Below, in pieces: positions 10,686 to 21,640 of a DNA stretch of 45,590 nt (position 1 is the stretch's first letter; each line of letters opens with the position of its first letter). This stretch comes from Cristatella mucedo (lineage: Eukaryota > Bryozoa > Phylactolaemata > Cristatellidae): NCBI GenBank assembly GCA_009760855.2, contig WPIO01000441.1:1-45590 (forward strand), given 5' to 3'. The position numbers and the translations under genes were made by a program. The notes under the pieces were generated by a model. The model had not been told where the DNA came from, ran no database searches, and saw only the letters and a program-made list of their open reading frames with translations.

Positions 10686-13600
10686 TGGCTAGTTTGAGCC
10701 GGGAGCTTCGGGTTGGCTCGCTCACTGCCTCCCAGACTCTGGAGCTTCCGGTTCGCTTGCTCGCTAGCCCCCAGACTATAGAGTTTCCGGTTTGCTCGCT
10801 CGCTGGCCCTCAGAGCCTAGAGCTTCCGGTTCAATCGCTCGCTGGCTCCCAGACTCTGGAGTTTCCAGTTCGCTCGCTCGTTGCTCTCTGAGTCTCGAGC
10901 TTCCGCTTCGCTAGCTCGCTGGCTCTCAGAGCCAGGAGCTTCCGGCTCGGTCGCTGGCTGGCTCCCACATTTGAAGCTTCCGGTTCACTCTCGCTGGCTC
11001 TTAGAGCCAAGAGCTTCTGGTTCGCTCTCTCGTTGGCTCTGAGACTCTGGAGTTTCCGGTTTGCTCGCTCGCTGTCTCTCAGAGCCTAAAACTTCCGCTT
11101 CGCTTGCTCGCTGCCTCTCGGAATTTGGAGCTTCGGCTTTGCTCGCTCGCTGGCTCTCAGATTCTCAAACTTCCGGTTCGCTCGCTTGCTAGCTACTAGA
11201 CTCGGGAACTTTAGGTTCGCTCGCTCGCTGGCTCCCATTCTCTTGAGCTTTTGATTCGCTCGCTCGCTGGTACTCAGACTGTGGAATATCCGGTTCGTTC
11301 GCTCGCTGGCTTTCAGAGTCTCGAGCTTCCGCATCGCTAGCTCGCTGGCACTCAGAGCTAGGAGCTCCTGGTTCGGTCGCTTGCTGGATCCCACATTTGA
11401 AGCTTCCGGTTTACTCGCTCGCTGGCTCTTAGAGCCTAGAGCTTCCGATTCGCTCTCTCGTTAGCTCCGAGACTCTGGAGATTCCGGTTTGCTCGTTGGC
11501 TGGCTCTCAGAGTCTCAAACTTCTGGTTCGCTCGCTTGCTGGCTACCAGACTCTGCAACTTCCGGCTCGCTCACTTGCTGGCTCCCATTCTCTTGAGTAT
11601 TTGGATCGCTCGTTCGCTCGCACTCAGACTCTAGAATTTCCGGTTCGCTCGCTCGCTGGCTTTCAGAGCCAAGAGCTTCCGGTTCGCTCTCCCGTTGGCT
11701 CTGAGACTCAGGAGATTCCGGTTTGCTCGCTTGTTGCTTCCCAGATTTCGGAGCTTCCGGTTCGCTTGCTCGCTGTCTGTCAGAGTCTCAAGCTTCCACT
11801 TCGCTAGCTCGCTGGCTCTTAGAGCCGGGAGCTTCCGGTTCGCTCGCTCGCTGGCGCCTAGACTCTGGAGCTTCCGGTTCGCTCGCTCGCTTTCAAACTC
11901 TCGATCGTCCCGTTCGCTCGCTGGCTGGCTCTCAGAGTCTAGAACTTCCGGTGTGCTTACTCGCTGGCTCTCAAAGTCTGGTACCTCCGGTTCGCTCGCT
12001 CGCTGCCGTTCAGACTCTTGAGCTTCCGGTTTGCTAGCTCGCTGGCTCTCAGAGCCTAGAGCTTCCGGTTCGCTCGCTCGCTTGCTCTCAAAGTCTCAAG
12101 TTTTGTTTCGGTAGCTCGCTGGCTCTCAGAGTCTCGAGCTTCCGCTTCGCTTGCTCGCAGGCTGTTCAAGCATGGACCTTCTGGTTTTCACGCTCACTGG
12201 CTCCCAGACTCCGGAGCTTCCGCATTGCTCGCTCGCTGGCTTTCAGGCTCTCCAGGTTCCGGTTCGCTCGCTCGCTGGCTCCCAGAGTCTCGAACTTCGG
12301 CTTTGCTGGCTCGCTGGTTCTCCAGGTCAGGAGCTTCCAGTTCAGTCGCGTGCTGGCTCCCAGACATTAAAGCTTTTGGTTCACTCGCTCGCTGGCTCTC
12401 AGATTCTGGAGCCTCTGTTTTGCTCTCTCGCTGCCTCCCAGACTCTGGAGCTTCTGGTTCGCATGCTCGCTGGCTCTTTAAGCCTGAAGCTTCCGGTTCT
12501 TACGCTCACTTGGCCCTAGACTCTGGAGCTGCCGGTTCGCTCGCTCGCTCTCTCAGACTCACAAACTTCCGGTTTACTTGCTCGCTGGCTATAAAAGTCT
12601 AGAGAATCTGGATTGCTCGCTCGCTGGCTCTCAGAGCCTGGAGCCTCCGGTTTGCTCACTCACTGCCTCTCAGACTATGGAGCTTCCAAGTTGCTCGCTC
12701 GCTGGCTCTCACAGCCTTGAGCTTCTGGTTCGCTCGCTCGGTTGCTCCCAGACTCTGAAGTTTCAGGTTAGCTCGCTCGCTTGCTCTGATAACCTAGACA
12801 TCCGGTTCAGTCGCTCGCTGGCTCCCAGACTCTGGAGTTTCCGGTTCGCTCGCTCGCTTGCTCTCAGAGTCTCGAGCTTCCGCTTCGCTAGCTCGCTGGC
12901 TCTCAGAGCCAGTAGCTTCCGGTTTGGTCGCTTGCTGGCTCCCACATTTGAAGCTTCCGGTTCACTCGCTCGCTGGCTTTTAGAGCCTAAAGCTTCCGGT
13001 TCGCTCACCCGTTGGCTCCCAGACTCCGGAGATTCCGGTTTGCTCGCCCGCGGGCTCTCAGAGCCTAAAACTTCCGCTTCGCTTGCTCGCTGGCTCTCGG
13101 AACTTGGAGCTTACGCTTTGCTCGCTCGCTGGCTCTCAGAGTCTCAAACTTTTGGTACGCTCGCTCGGTTGCTCACAGAGTTTCAAGCTTCCGCTTCGCT
13201 AGCTCCCTGGTTCTCAGAGCCAGGAGCTTCCTGTTCGGTCGCTTGCTGGCTCCGACATTTGAAGCTTCCGGTTCACTCGCTCGCTGGCTCTTAGAGCCTA
13301 AAACTTCCGCTCGCTTGCTCGCTGGCTATCGGAACTTGGAGCATCCGCTTTGCTCGCTCGCTGACTCTCAGAGTCTCAAACTTCCGGTTCGCTTGCTCGC
13401 TGTCTACCAGAGTCCTCAACTTCCGGTTCGCTCACTCACTGGCTCTCATTCTCTTGAGTTTTTGAATCGGTCGCTCGCAGGTACTCAGACTCTGGAATTT
13501 CCAGATCGCTCGCTCGCTGGCTTTCAGAGCCTGGAGCTTCGGGTTTGCTCCCTTGCTGGCTCTCAGAGTCTGGAGCCCCGGGTTTTTTGCTTGTTGCTTC

Positions 13601-16600
13601 CCAGACTCCGGAACTTCCGGTTCACTTGCTCGCGGGCTCTCAGAGTCTCGAGCTTCCGCTTCGCTAGCTCGCTGGCTCTTAGAGCCCGGAGCTTCCGGTT
13701 TGCCTCCTCGCTGGCTCATCAAGCCTGGAGCTTCCGGTTCCCTAGTTCGCTGGCGCCTAGACTCTGGAGCTTCCGGTTCGCTCGCTCGCTCTCAAACTCT
13801 CGAGATTCCGGTTCGCTCGCTGGCTGGCTCTCAGAGTCGGGAGCTTCCGGTGTGCTTACTCGCTGGCTCTCAACGTCTGGTGCACCCGGTTTGCTCGCTC
13901 ACTGCCTTTCAGACTCTTGAGCTTCCGGTTCGCTCGCTCGCTGGCTCTCAGAGCCTAGAGCTTCCGGTTCGCTCGCACGCTTGCTCTCAGAGTCTCAAGT
14001 TTTGTGTCGGTAGCTCGCTGGCTCTCAGACTCTCGAGCTTCCGCTTCGCTTGCTCGCTGGCTCTTCAAGCATGGATCTTCTGGTTTTCTCTCTCACTGGC
14101 TCCCACATTCCGAAGCTTCCGCATTGCTCGCTCGCTGGCTCTCAGAGTCAGGAGCTTCCGGTTCAGTCGCGTGCTGGCTCCCAGACTTTAAAGCTTTCAG
14201 TTCACTCGCTCGGTGGCTCTCAGAGTCTGGAGCCTCCGGTTTGCTCTTTCGCTGCCTCCCAGACTCCGGAGCTTCCGGTTCGCGTGCTCGATTGCTCCCA
14301 TACTCTTGAGATTCCGGTTTGCACGCTCGCAGGTACTCAGACTCTGGAATTTCCGGTTCGCTCGCTCGCTGGCTTTCAGAGCCCGGAGCTTCCGGTTTGC
14401 TCGCTCGCTGGCTATAAATGTCTTGAGATTCCGGATTGCTCGCTCTCTGCCTCTCAGAGTCTGGAGCCTCTAGTTTGCTCACTCGCTGCCTCTCAGACTC
14501 TGGAGCTTCCGGTTTGCTCGCTCGCTGGCTCTCACAGCCTAGAGCTTCCGGTACGTTCGCTCGGTTGCTCCCAGACTCTGGAGTTTCAGGTTTGCTCGCT
14601 CGCATGCTCTCAGAGCCTAGGGCATCCGGTTCAGTCGCTCGCTTGCTCCCTGACTCTGGAGTTTCCGGTTCGCTTGCTCGCTTGCTCTCAGAGTCTCGAG
14701 CTTCCGCTTCGCTCGCTCGTCGGCGCTCAGAGCGAGGAGCTTTTGGTTCGGTCGCTTGCTGGCTCCCCGACTTTGAAGCTTCCGGTTTACTCGCTTGCTG
14801 GCTCTTAGAGCCTAGAGCTTCTGGTTGGCTTGCTCCCTGGCTCCCAGACTCTGGAGTTTCCGGTTTGCTTGCTCGCTGTCTCTCAGAGCCTAAAAATTCC
14901 GCTTCGCTTGCTCGCTGCCTCTTGGAACTTGGAGCTTCCGCTTTGCTCGCTCGCAGGCTTTCAGAGTCTCAAGCTTCGGTTCACTCGCTCGCAGGATACC
15001 AGAATCTCCAACTTCCGGTTCGCACACTCACTGGGGCCTAGATCTGGAGCTTCTGGTTTTCTCGCTCGCTGGCTCCCAGACTCCGAAGCTTCCGCATTGC
15101 TCGCTCGCTGGCTCTCAGGCTCTGGAGTTTCCAGATCGCTCGCTCGCTTGCTCTCAGAGCCTAGATCTGCCGGTTCGCTCGCTCGCTGGCTCTCCGATAC
15201 TCGAGCTTCTGCTTCGCTAGTTCGCTGGCTTTCAACAGCCGGGAGCTTCCGGTTCGCTTGCTCGCTGGCTCTTCAAGCCTGAAGCTTCCGGTTCGCACGC
15301 TCACTGGGGCCTAGATCTGGAGCTTCCGGTTCGCTCGCTCGTTTGCTCACAGACTCAGGAACTTCGGGTTTTCACGCTCGCTGGCTATAAAAGTATAGAG
15401 ATTCCGGATTGCTCGCTCGTTGGCTCTCGGAGTCTGGAGCCTCCGGTTTGCTCAAACGCTGCCTCTCAGACTATGGAGCTTCCGGTTTGCTCGCTCGCTG
15501 GCTCATACAACCTTGAGCTTCCGGTTCGCTCGCTCGGTTGCTCCCAGACTCCGGAGTTTCAGGTTCGCTCGCTGGCTTGCTCTCAGAGCCTAGAGCTTCC
15601 GGTTCAGTGGCTCGCTGGCTTCCAGACTCTGGAGTTTCCGGTTCGCTCGCTAGCTTGCTCTCAGAGTCTCGAGCTTCCGCTTCGCTAGCTCGCTGGCTCT
15701 CAGAGCGAGGAGCTTTCGGTTCGGTCGCTTTCTGGCTCCAAGACTTTGAAGCTTCCGGTTTACTAGTTCGCTGGCTCTTAGAGCATAGAGCTTCCGGTTC
15801 GCTCTTTCGCTTGCTCCCAGAGTCTGGAGTTTCCGCTTTGCTGGCTCGCTTTCTCTCAGAGCCTAAAACGTCCGCTTCGCTTGCTCGCTGGCTTTCGGAA
15901 CTTGGAGCTTCCGCTTTGCTCGCTCGCTGGCACTCTGAGTCTCATGCTTCCGGTTTGCTCGCTGGCTGGCTACCAGGCTCTGAAACTTCCGGTTCGCTTG
16001 CTCGCTGGCTCCCATTCTCTTGAGCTTCTGGTTCGCTCACTCGCTGGCGCTCAGACTCTCGAATTTCCGGTTTGCTTGCTCGCTCGCTCTCAGAGTCTCG
16101 AGCTCCCGCTTCGCTAGCTTGCTGGCTCTTGGAGCCTGTAGTTTCCGGTTCGCTTGCTCGTTTGCTCCCAGACTCTGGAGCTTCCGGTTCGCTCGCTCGC
16201 TGGCTCTCAGAGTGTGGAGCTACCGCTTTGCTTGCTTGCTGACTTTCAGAGCCTAGAGCTTCTGGTTCTCTTGCTCGCTGGCTCCCAGAGCCTTGGAGCT
16301 CCGGTTCGGTGGCATGCTTGCTCCTAGTCTCTGAAGCTTCCGGTTTGCTCGCTCGCTGGCTCTCAGAGTGTCGAGCTTCCGATTCGCTTGTTCACTGGCT
16401 CTCAGAGTCCGGAGCCTCCGGTTTGCTCGCTCACTCGCTCTCAGACTCTGGAGCGCCGGTTCGCTAGCTTGCTGGCTCTTAGAGCCTGTAGTTTCCGGTT
16501 CGCTTGCTCGTTTGCTCCCAGACTCTGGAGCTTCTGGTTCGCTCGCTGGCTGGCTTGCAGCCTCTGGAGCTTCCGGTTCGCTCGCTACTCGCTGGCTCCC

Positions 16601-16862
16601 AGACTCTGGAGCTTCTGGTTTGCTCGCTTGCTGGCTTTCAGAGCCTCGAGCTTTTGGTTTTCTAGCTCGCTGCCTCTTAGCGTCTCGAGCATCCACAGCG
16701 CTCGCTCGCTGTTTCACAGAGCCGGGAACTTCCGGTTTGCTTGCTTGCTCGCTCCCAGCCTCTGAAGGTTTCGGTTCACTCGCTCGCTGGCTCTCAGAGT
16801 CTGGAGCTTCCGGTTTTCTCGTTGCTGGCTCCCAGACGTTGGAGCTTTCTGTTTGCTCTTAA
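10686..16862 (+). repeat. 39-bp minisatellite array 2 with higher-order structure
   Basis: About 158 monomers of the same 39-bp unit. Recognisable variant monomers recur in the same order at large spacing. A 'ctataaa' variant lies at about 12589, 14412 and 15385. A 'tctcaagttttgt' variant lies at about 12094 and 13993. A 'taccag' variant followed by 'cattctcttgag' lies at about 11544 and 13405. This gives a higher-order unit of about 1.82-1.90 kb, with one shortened repeat of about 0.97 kb. Open frames reach about 252 codons (14050-14808) but overlap in five phases. Confidence 0.9.
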
Positions 16863-18228
16863 TAGCAGTACTAAAAAGTATGCATTAACACTATGTGTTC
16901 GTAAGTTACGTCTTTTGAAGTTACATTTGTAATATGTGAATTTTTATTAGGAAATATGCTTCTTCTTGTCATATTGTATTCTAAGGCATAGTGGCTCTCG
17001 GCAGATATTTGTATATATATGCGATTAATCCACGTTAAAAAGAGATCAATCTAAGTAAACAATTAGAATCGGGTGAAATTAGTCTGAGCAGGGTGCAGTT
17101 TATGCGAACCGTGCAAAGGTAATTGTTTGAAGCATTTACTTTTTGGCCGATCAAAGCTAAAGTAGCTGGGAACGTTAAGCATATCCATTTCATTTTGGGT
17201 GAGCGAGGCAAGAAAGTTTCGGGATGCTTGAAACTTTAGCCATTTGATCGCACTCCCTTTACAGCACTAATGATGTGCCTAAAAAAACCACTCAGTTCTG
17301 TGCGGGCACTATTATTCGTATCATTACTCTAAATCCTTTCGCGCCATGTTCAAAGAGATAAACCACGTCTTTTTTAGGCGGAGCAAGGGTAATTTGGGCT
17401 GGACAAGGTGTCGGCTGGACTAAGCTAAAGCGAGCGAGGCGACGCGTCTTGGGGTTTAGCGAAGCTAGGCGATACCGTTTGAATTTTCATAAGGCGCGTA
17501 AAGGTTAAGCCCGCGAGACAAAGTGTTATCGAGCGAAGCAAAGCTACAGCGAGCCGAGAGATGTGTCACTTGGCGGGAGGAAGTCTAAGCAACACATTGT
17601 TAGGCTGAACGAAACTCAAGCAGGCCTGGCAAAGAATTAAGCTGAACCGAGGCATCGCATTTGTTAATGAGGAGAGAAGCTAATGAGTGAGAGACGCTAA
17701 AGTGGAAAGGGTGGCATTTCAGCGCCAGGAGCTTTGACTTTAACTGAATGAGGTAAAGAATCTTCTGGTTTAGTGAAAACCAAGTGAGTAGGACTACAGT
17801 AAAGCTGCGTGCTGCAGAATCGGCCAACTCGACGATGCTTTTTCGCGTTTAGCGAAGTTTGAGCTGCCTCGGTGTAAAGCAAGTTTATTTCAGGCACTAC
17901 CTGTCCGACGCGCCATTGGCTTTTTACCCTTGACGTTGTTTTTCGTCTTTTTTCGCGTGCTTAAGTTCTCATCCTATCCCAGCGTTCAATTGTCATACTT
18001 CTTTTCCATTGTTCCTACATTGCCTAGGAAGTGTTTATTCCACTCGGCTAACCAAACCAATGGTTAATAAAAATAATAATTTAATAAGAATACATTTGTT
18101 AAAGCGCCACCAGAGGTCTCAATATTTTCAAGGCAATTTACATCTGCTGTAAAGGAAGCATTATAGAATGCTTAGCGGTAGCATGCTCAATGCACAACAA
18201 GCGTAACGTGGTTAAAGTTGACATGCAC
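16863..18228 (+). repeat. array-flanking segment, copy 2 of the duplication
   Basis: Second copy of the segment at 8363-9737, in the same orientation and the same position relative to its array. By eye it is about 90 percent identical, with small indels such as a shorter AT run near 17013 and a ~10-base gain near 17685. Unlike copy 1, it continues without a break into the rest of an antisense LINE remnant. Confidence 0.9.
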
Positions 18229-18560
18229 TGGGTCAGCATGCAGATAGGGTTAGTGGCTGCATACATAATGTAGGCACGCATAAGCACACGAAGGACGTTT
18301 CACATGGACCTGCTAAATGACATCACAAATAGGTTTGGTCTTTAGTTTCTGCATAAATGTGGTCAAGCCAGGATACATCGTAACGAAAAGTGGAAGTAAG
18401 TTTAAGGCTTTGGGAGTAGATGAACTGAAGACACGGTCTCCAAAGGATCTTAAATTTGTGAGAGGTATAGGTACAGGATTGGATTCCGAAAAGCAGGCAG
18501 ATACTTAGCCTAGTGGAACGAAGATCTAATAGATAGGCTGGAGCGAAAGGCTTATTAGCT
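18060..18560 (-). mobile_element. decayed LINE family A, 3' end
   Basis: Antisense remnant with tail hairpin words at about 18100-18150, the UTR word 'gggtcagcatgcag', and degraded ORF2 C-terminus (about 18318-18508; complement of the 'AWNSLP' region, with substitutions). Its 3' portion is inside the duplicated flank, so the LINE inserted before the duplication. Copy 1 keeps only the part up to 9737. Confidence 0.75.
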
Positions 18561-19940
18561 TCTTATTAGCGTCCTCCTTATTTTACCGCTTTAATTAATA
18601 TAACTGTTCTTTTAGACGACTGGAACGTAAAGCAATTCGTTTTGGGCAGCTTGCGATTTTTTCGTTTTATAGAGCTCTACCGGTTCGATGACGTTGACCC
18701 GCCAAGTTTCTTTTTCACATTTTAAGGTCGAAATCACTCTTAACTTTCTACCACCACTTACGAAAGAGTGATAACTAGAAGTGCCATTTGAAAGTAGTGT
18801 TATAACACTTCAGATCGTTTACTTGGGGTCAAGTACAATGAGAGCAGGCCATCGCAGAACGCGTGCCCCATCTCAAATGCCTAGTATGTTAAGATTATTG
18901 AAGGAATGAACCGGGCAACCAGCATTAATAGCTCTGTAGAATTGGTTGTGCCTGGCATGCTCTACGGAGAAGCATGATAAGCGTGCTATATACTTTTAGA
19001 GACCTAATATGCTCTTAGCTGGTGCATTTTATACTCACGGTCTAATAAGAAAAATGATAGGATCATCTCATGTTTGACTAACATTATAGGAACACATTTC
19101 TAGTGGTGCTATGCCGAATAGCTGATTTACTATTTTGCCGAGTAAGAATAGTATACAGAATAGGTCTGCCGACAACATTCAAAATTTAAAATGTGTGAAC
19201 AAGTTTCAGTTAAAAAAATTGAGTACATTTGCTAAAAGTGATCAGTTAAATTTGTGTAATACGTATTCATTATATTAGTGGCAGAGTTACTTCAGTCTAC
19301 TTGCTGTGGCAGCTCCCATATTTAGAAACAGACGTCGCGTAACCACTATTCTAACCCTGTTGGCCTCATACCATTCGATCAAATACCGAATAAGTATTTG
19401 ACTTATTCGGCCCGAATTCAACACGAAGCAAGTGTTTGGTGGAGCCCTAAGTTTTAGTGACCCAGTTTTGATTGAATCGGCTTTGTGAGGTAAAGGTAGT
19501 GTGATGAAAAAAAGAAAATATTTCCTAGTTATTGATTGGACAAAAATATCATATTGCTTAGTTACTTTTGAAGGATTTCTCAGCAGTATTTGTAGCGTAA
19601 AATAGTTCGATTGCTCAGGACAAAGAGTAGCAATAATACAATCAAATCTAGTTTTGCCGAAAATTCTGCCCAAATGGTGATTGATTTAGTGTGCCACCCT
19701 GGTGTGATTTTTTAAACTTATCTGACGTCATGTCATATATAGACAACAGATATTCAATTATTGGCAAAATGTGTAGCCGTTTACTTGTGTAGATGGGATT
19801 TGGTACCTGAGAGTAGCCAATTACAAAGTTTTCTAATGTGATTCCTTGATACCCTGTGTGCTACAGTCTGTGCAATGTGGTGACAAAGTTTAGAGCATAA
19901 TGTACCATTGTGACATGTCTATGTGCTGCTTGTAGTGCTC
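18561..19940. other. no recognisable gene
   Basis: AT-rich sequence with scattered short frames, the longest on the minus strand at 19287-19673. None has a recognisable domain or clear exon boundaries. It could be intronic or intergenic. Confidence 0.45.
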
Positions 19941-19999
19941 GATCTGCACTGGTGCAGCTCTCAGCTTAGCCGCGATGGGAGCCCTTGCCTTAGAGGGGG

Positions 20000-20226
20000 G
20001 GGGGGGGGTCGACTAGGGCGCCTAATACAGACCCAGCTCCTGACTCACCTAGCTCAGGTTAGAATGGAGCTTTATGCAGGCGATGCGGTTAGGAGATGGA
20101 GCGACTAATGTGGTTGTCTTAGCGGGTTCGACTTGGACAGCTAGTACAAGCCCGACTCCTGGTCTACCCACTAAAGTTAGAATGAAGCCTGCTGCAGACG
20201 TTGCGGTCAGGATGTGCACCGACTAA
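20000..20226 (+). repeat. tandem duplication of ~120 bp
   Basis: Two diverged copies share GTCGACTAG/TTCGACTTG, 'tcctg', 'gttagaatg', 'gcggt' and a final 'CGACTAAT' in the same order, at about 20008-20110 and 20130-20228. A G-run (about 19997-20008) precedes the first. Confidence 0.75.
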
Positions 20227-20314
20227 TAAGCTGAAGTAGAAATAGCAGCGGCGCGCGAGGTCAGGAGTGGAAAGGAGAGAGAATATAATGAGACGAGTGA
20301 GAGCTTACGCAGAC

Positions 20315-20440
20315 AGCTTGGGTAGTCGAGAGAGACTACGCCCCGAGAGCTGAGAGAGCTGGGGTAGTCGAGCAGAGACTACGCCCCGAGAGCTCAGGGC
20401 TGCAGCTTGGGAGTCGAGGCGAGACTACGCTTCAAGAGCA
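20315..20440 (+). repeat. three tandem ~42-bp repeats
   Basis: Each carries a 'GGGTAGTCGAG' or 'GGGAGTCGAG' block and 'GAGACTACG', at about 20317, 20358 and 20405; the third is more diverged. Confidence 0.8.
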
Positions 20441-20589
20441 CGAGAGGCAAACCTACGACGACGGACAGCTAAGTGCAACTTAGACTGCGCAGTTGTGTTC
20501 TGCCGGCTACTCAGTTAGCTGCTCGTATCTTGGGGTGCTGTAGCAACCCGTCTTCGCAATTGCTAGCGACGCGCGCATAGGTTAGTGTA

Positions 20590-20729
20590 TTATACCCGGG
20601 CTTCGGGAGTTCGCGCAGTTAACTCCGTTGGTCCGGTACGCGCCGCGTAAACGCACAGGGTAGTTGGTTATACTCGGGCTTCGGGAGTTCGCACAGTTAA
20701 CTCCGTCGGTCCGGTACGCGCCGCGTAAA
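20590..20729 (+). repeat. two direct repeats of 62 bp, period 78
   Basis: Segments 20590-20651 and 20668-20729 are nearly identical. Both contain CGGGCTTCGGGAGTTCGC and end ACGCGCCGCGTAAA. They lie in the presumed LTR just before its AATAAA. Confidence 0.9.
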
Positions 20730-20768
20730 GCGCTTGCGCCGGCGCGTAACCACTACTAACAGGCCTAC

Positions 20769-20774
20769 AATAAA
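20769..20774 (+). promoter_or_regulatory. poly(A) signal of the presumed LTR
   Basis: AATAAA followed by a T/G-rich stretch, about 110 bases before the presumed LTR end. Confidence 0.5.
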
Positions 20775-20919
20775 CTGTTGCTTTCGGCACCCAGTTGTGG
20801 CCGCCTGTGTTTTAACCGCACTGCAGCACTGCATCACACAGTCCACCGGTAGAGAACCGGGGGACGAACCTCTACGCGGTTACAGATCTGTGCAGACTCA
20901 TACATCGGAGCACCTGTAG

Positions 20920-21144
20920 GCCAGCAGCAGTGCTATCTGGCTATGTCTGCCAGTGCTACATATTGCCTGAGCCCACAGTCGCCCACCAACTGCTCTGTCA
21001 CCACGAATGCAGAGTCGGCAGTGAGCCACTTTGCCAGCGAATTAAACGAGACAGCCCTGCTGTATGGTCAGGGCCTTTTATTCGCCAGTCGTCCCATATA
21101 CGTGAATGTCGATCTCAAGGTCTTCATGGACATCTATGAAGGAG
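20920..21144 (+). CDS. attractin/MEGF8-family gene, first visible exon (extracellular)
   Basis: This exon runs from a TGTAG acceptor to a GAG|GTAACA donor and ends one base into a codon, which fits the next exon (26786). It has paired cysteines, sequons NCS and NET, and a strand-rich end (RPIYVNVDLKVFMDIYEG). That end aligns in place and character with the attractin segment just after the last laminin-type EGF module, as I recall it (a Cys-Tyr pair, then beta strands). The acceptor has a weak pyrimidine tract; 20925 is an in-frame-open alternative in another phase. The probable LTR ends only 35 bases upstream. No signal peptide or upstream coding exon was found. The first in-frame ATG is at 20943, so this could also begin a truncated product. 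Confidence 0.5.
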
Positions 21145-21259
21145 GTAACATATGATTGTTACCTCATATCAGCACTCACTGAGAAGCCTGCAATTTTCAC
21201 TGAACCTGGCATCATGGAATTATGAACATGGCTTATAATAATAATGATATCGCGTAGCT

Positions 21260-21640
21260 GCACCTCGTACGAACCTCGAATTCTTTGGGAGCGAGCCTTT
21301 AGTATCTAGGCTCCCAAAACCTGGAACTCACTTCCGACTGGTGTCACGACATTCCCTGACTTGACTACATTTAAAGAAAAGCTGGAAGCTATTTATCACA
21401 GCATCTGGTGGATCCAAGGGATTCGTCCTTTTTGTGCTTATGCATGCTGACACTGTGCTTGCTGCCACTAACCATATTTGCATGCTGACCCTGTGCATGT
21501 CACCTCTAACCACATCATGCTTGCTGATATTGAGCACGCTACCACTAATCATTCGATTATGCTCCTTTGCAGCAAATGTAAAGAGCCTAGAAAGAGATTT
21601 AGTTTTCTGAGGGCGCTATAAAAAATGTATTATTCTTGAC
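21260..21640 (+). mobile_element. LINE family A, 5'-truncated sense copy
   Basis: Decayed ORF2 C-terminus ('cccaaaacctggaactcac' matches the AWNSLP codons), then the UTR words, the tail hairpin (about 21583-21620) and a short AT tail. It abuts an antisense LINE body at 21641. Confidence 0.8.

Larger units (their letters stand above)
19945..20884 (+). mobile_element. probable solo LTR
   Basis: A ~940-bp segment begins TGCACTGG and ends GGTTACA. It is flanked on both sides by GATC (19941-19944 and 20885-20888), a possible 4-bp target-site duplication. It carries a TATA-like block at 20284, an AATAAA at 20769-20774 followed by ~110 bases of U5-like sequence, and three sets of internal tandem repeats typical of a U3 region. 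No internal gag/pol region is present, so this would be a recombined solo LTR. Orientation follows from the TATA and poly(A) order. Without a second copy the boundaries are an inference. Confidence 0.5.

Noticed and set aside
14050-14808. A 252-codon protein-coding gene in the satellite
   Set aside because: The frame is open only because the monomer lacks stops; equally open overlapping frames exist in other phases, with no splice or poly(A) context.
5384-16862. CRISPR array
   Set aside because: Repeats are contiguous 39-bp monomers with internal variation and no unique spacers; the surroundings are eukaryotic.
19287-19673. A minus-strand gene of 128 codons
   Set aside because: No start context, domain, splice sites or repeat homology recognised; composition is like the non-coding surroundings.
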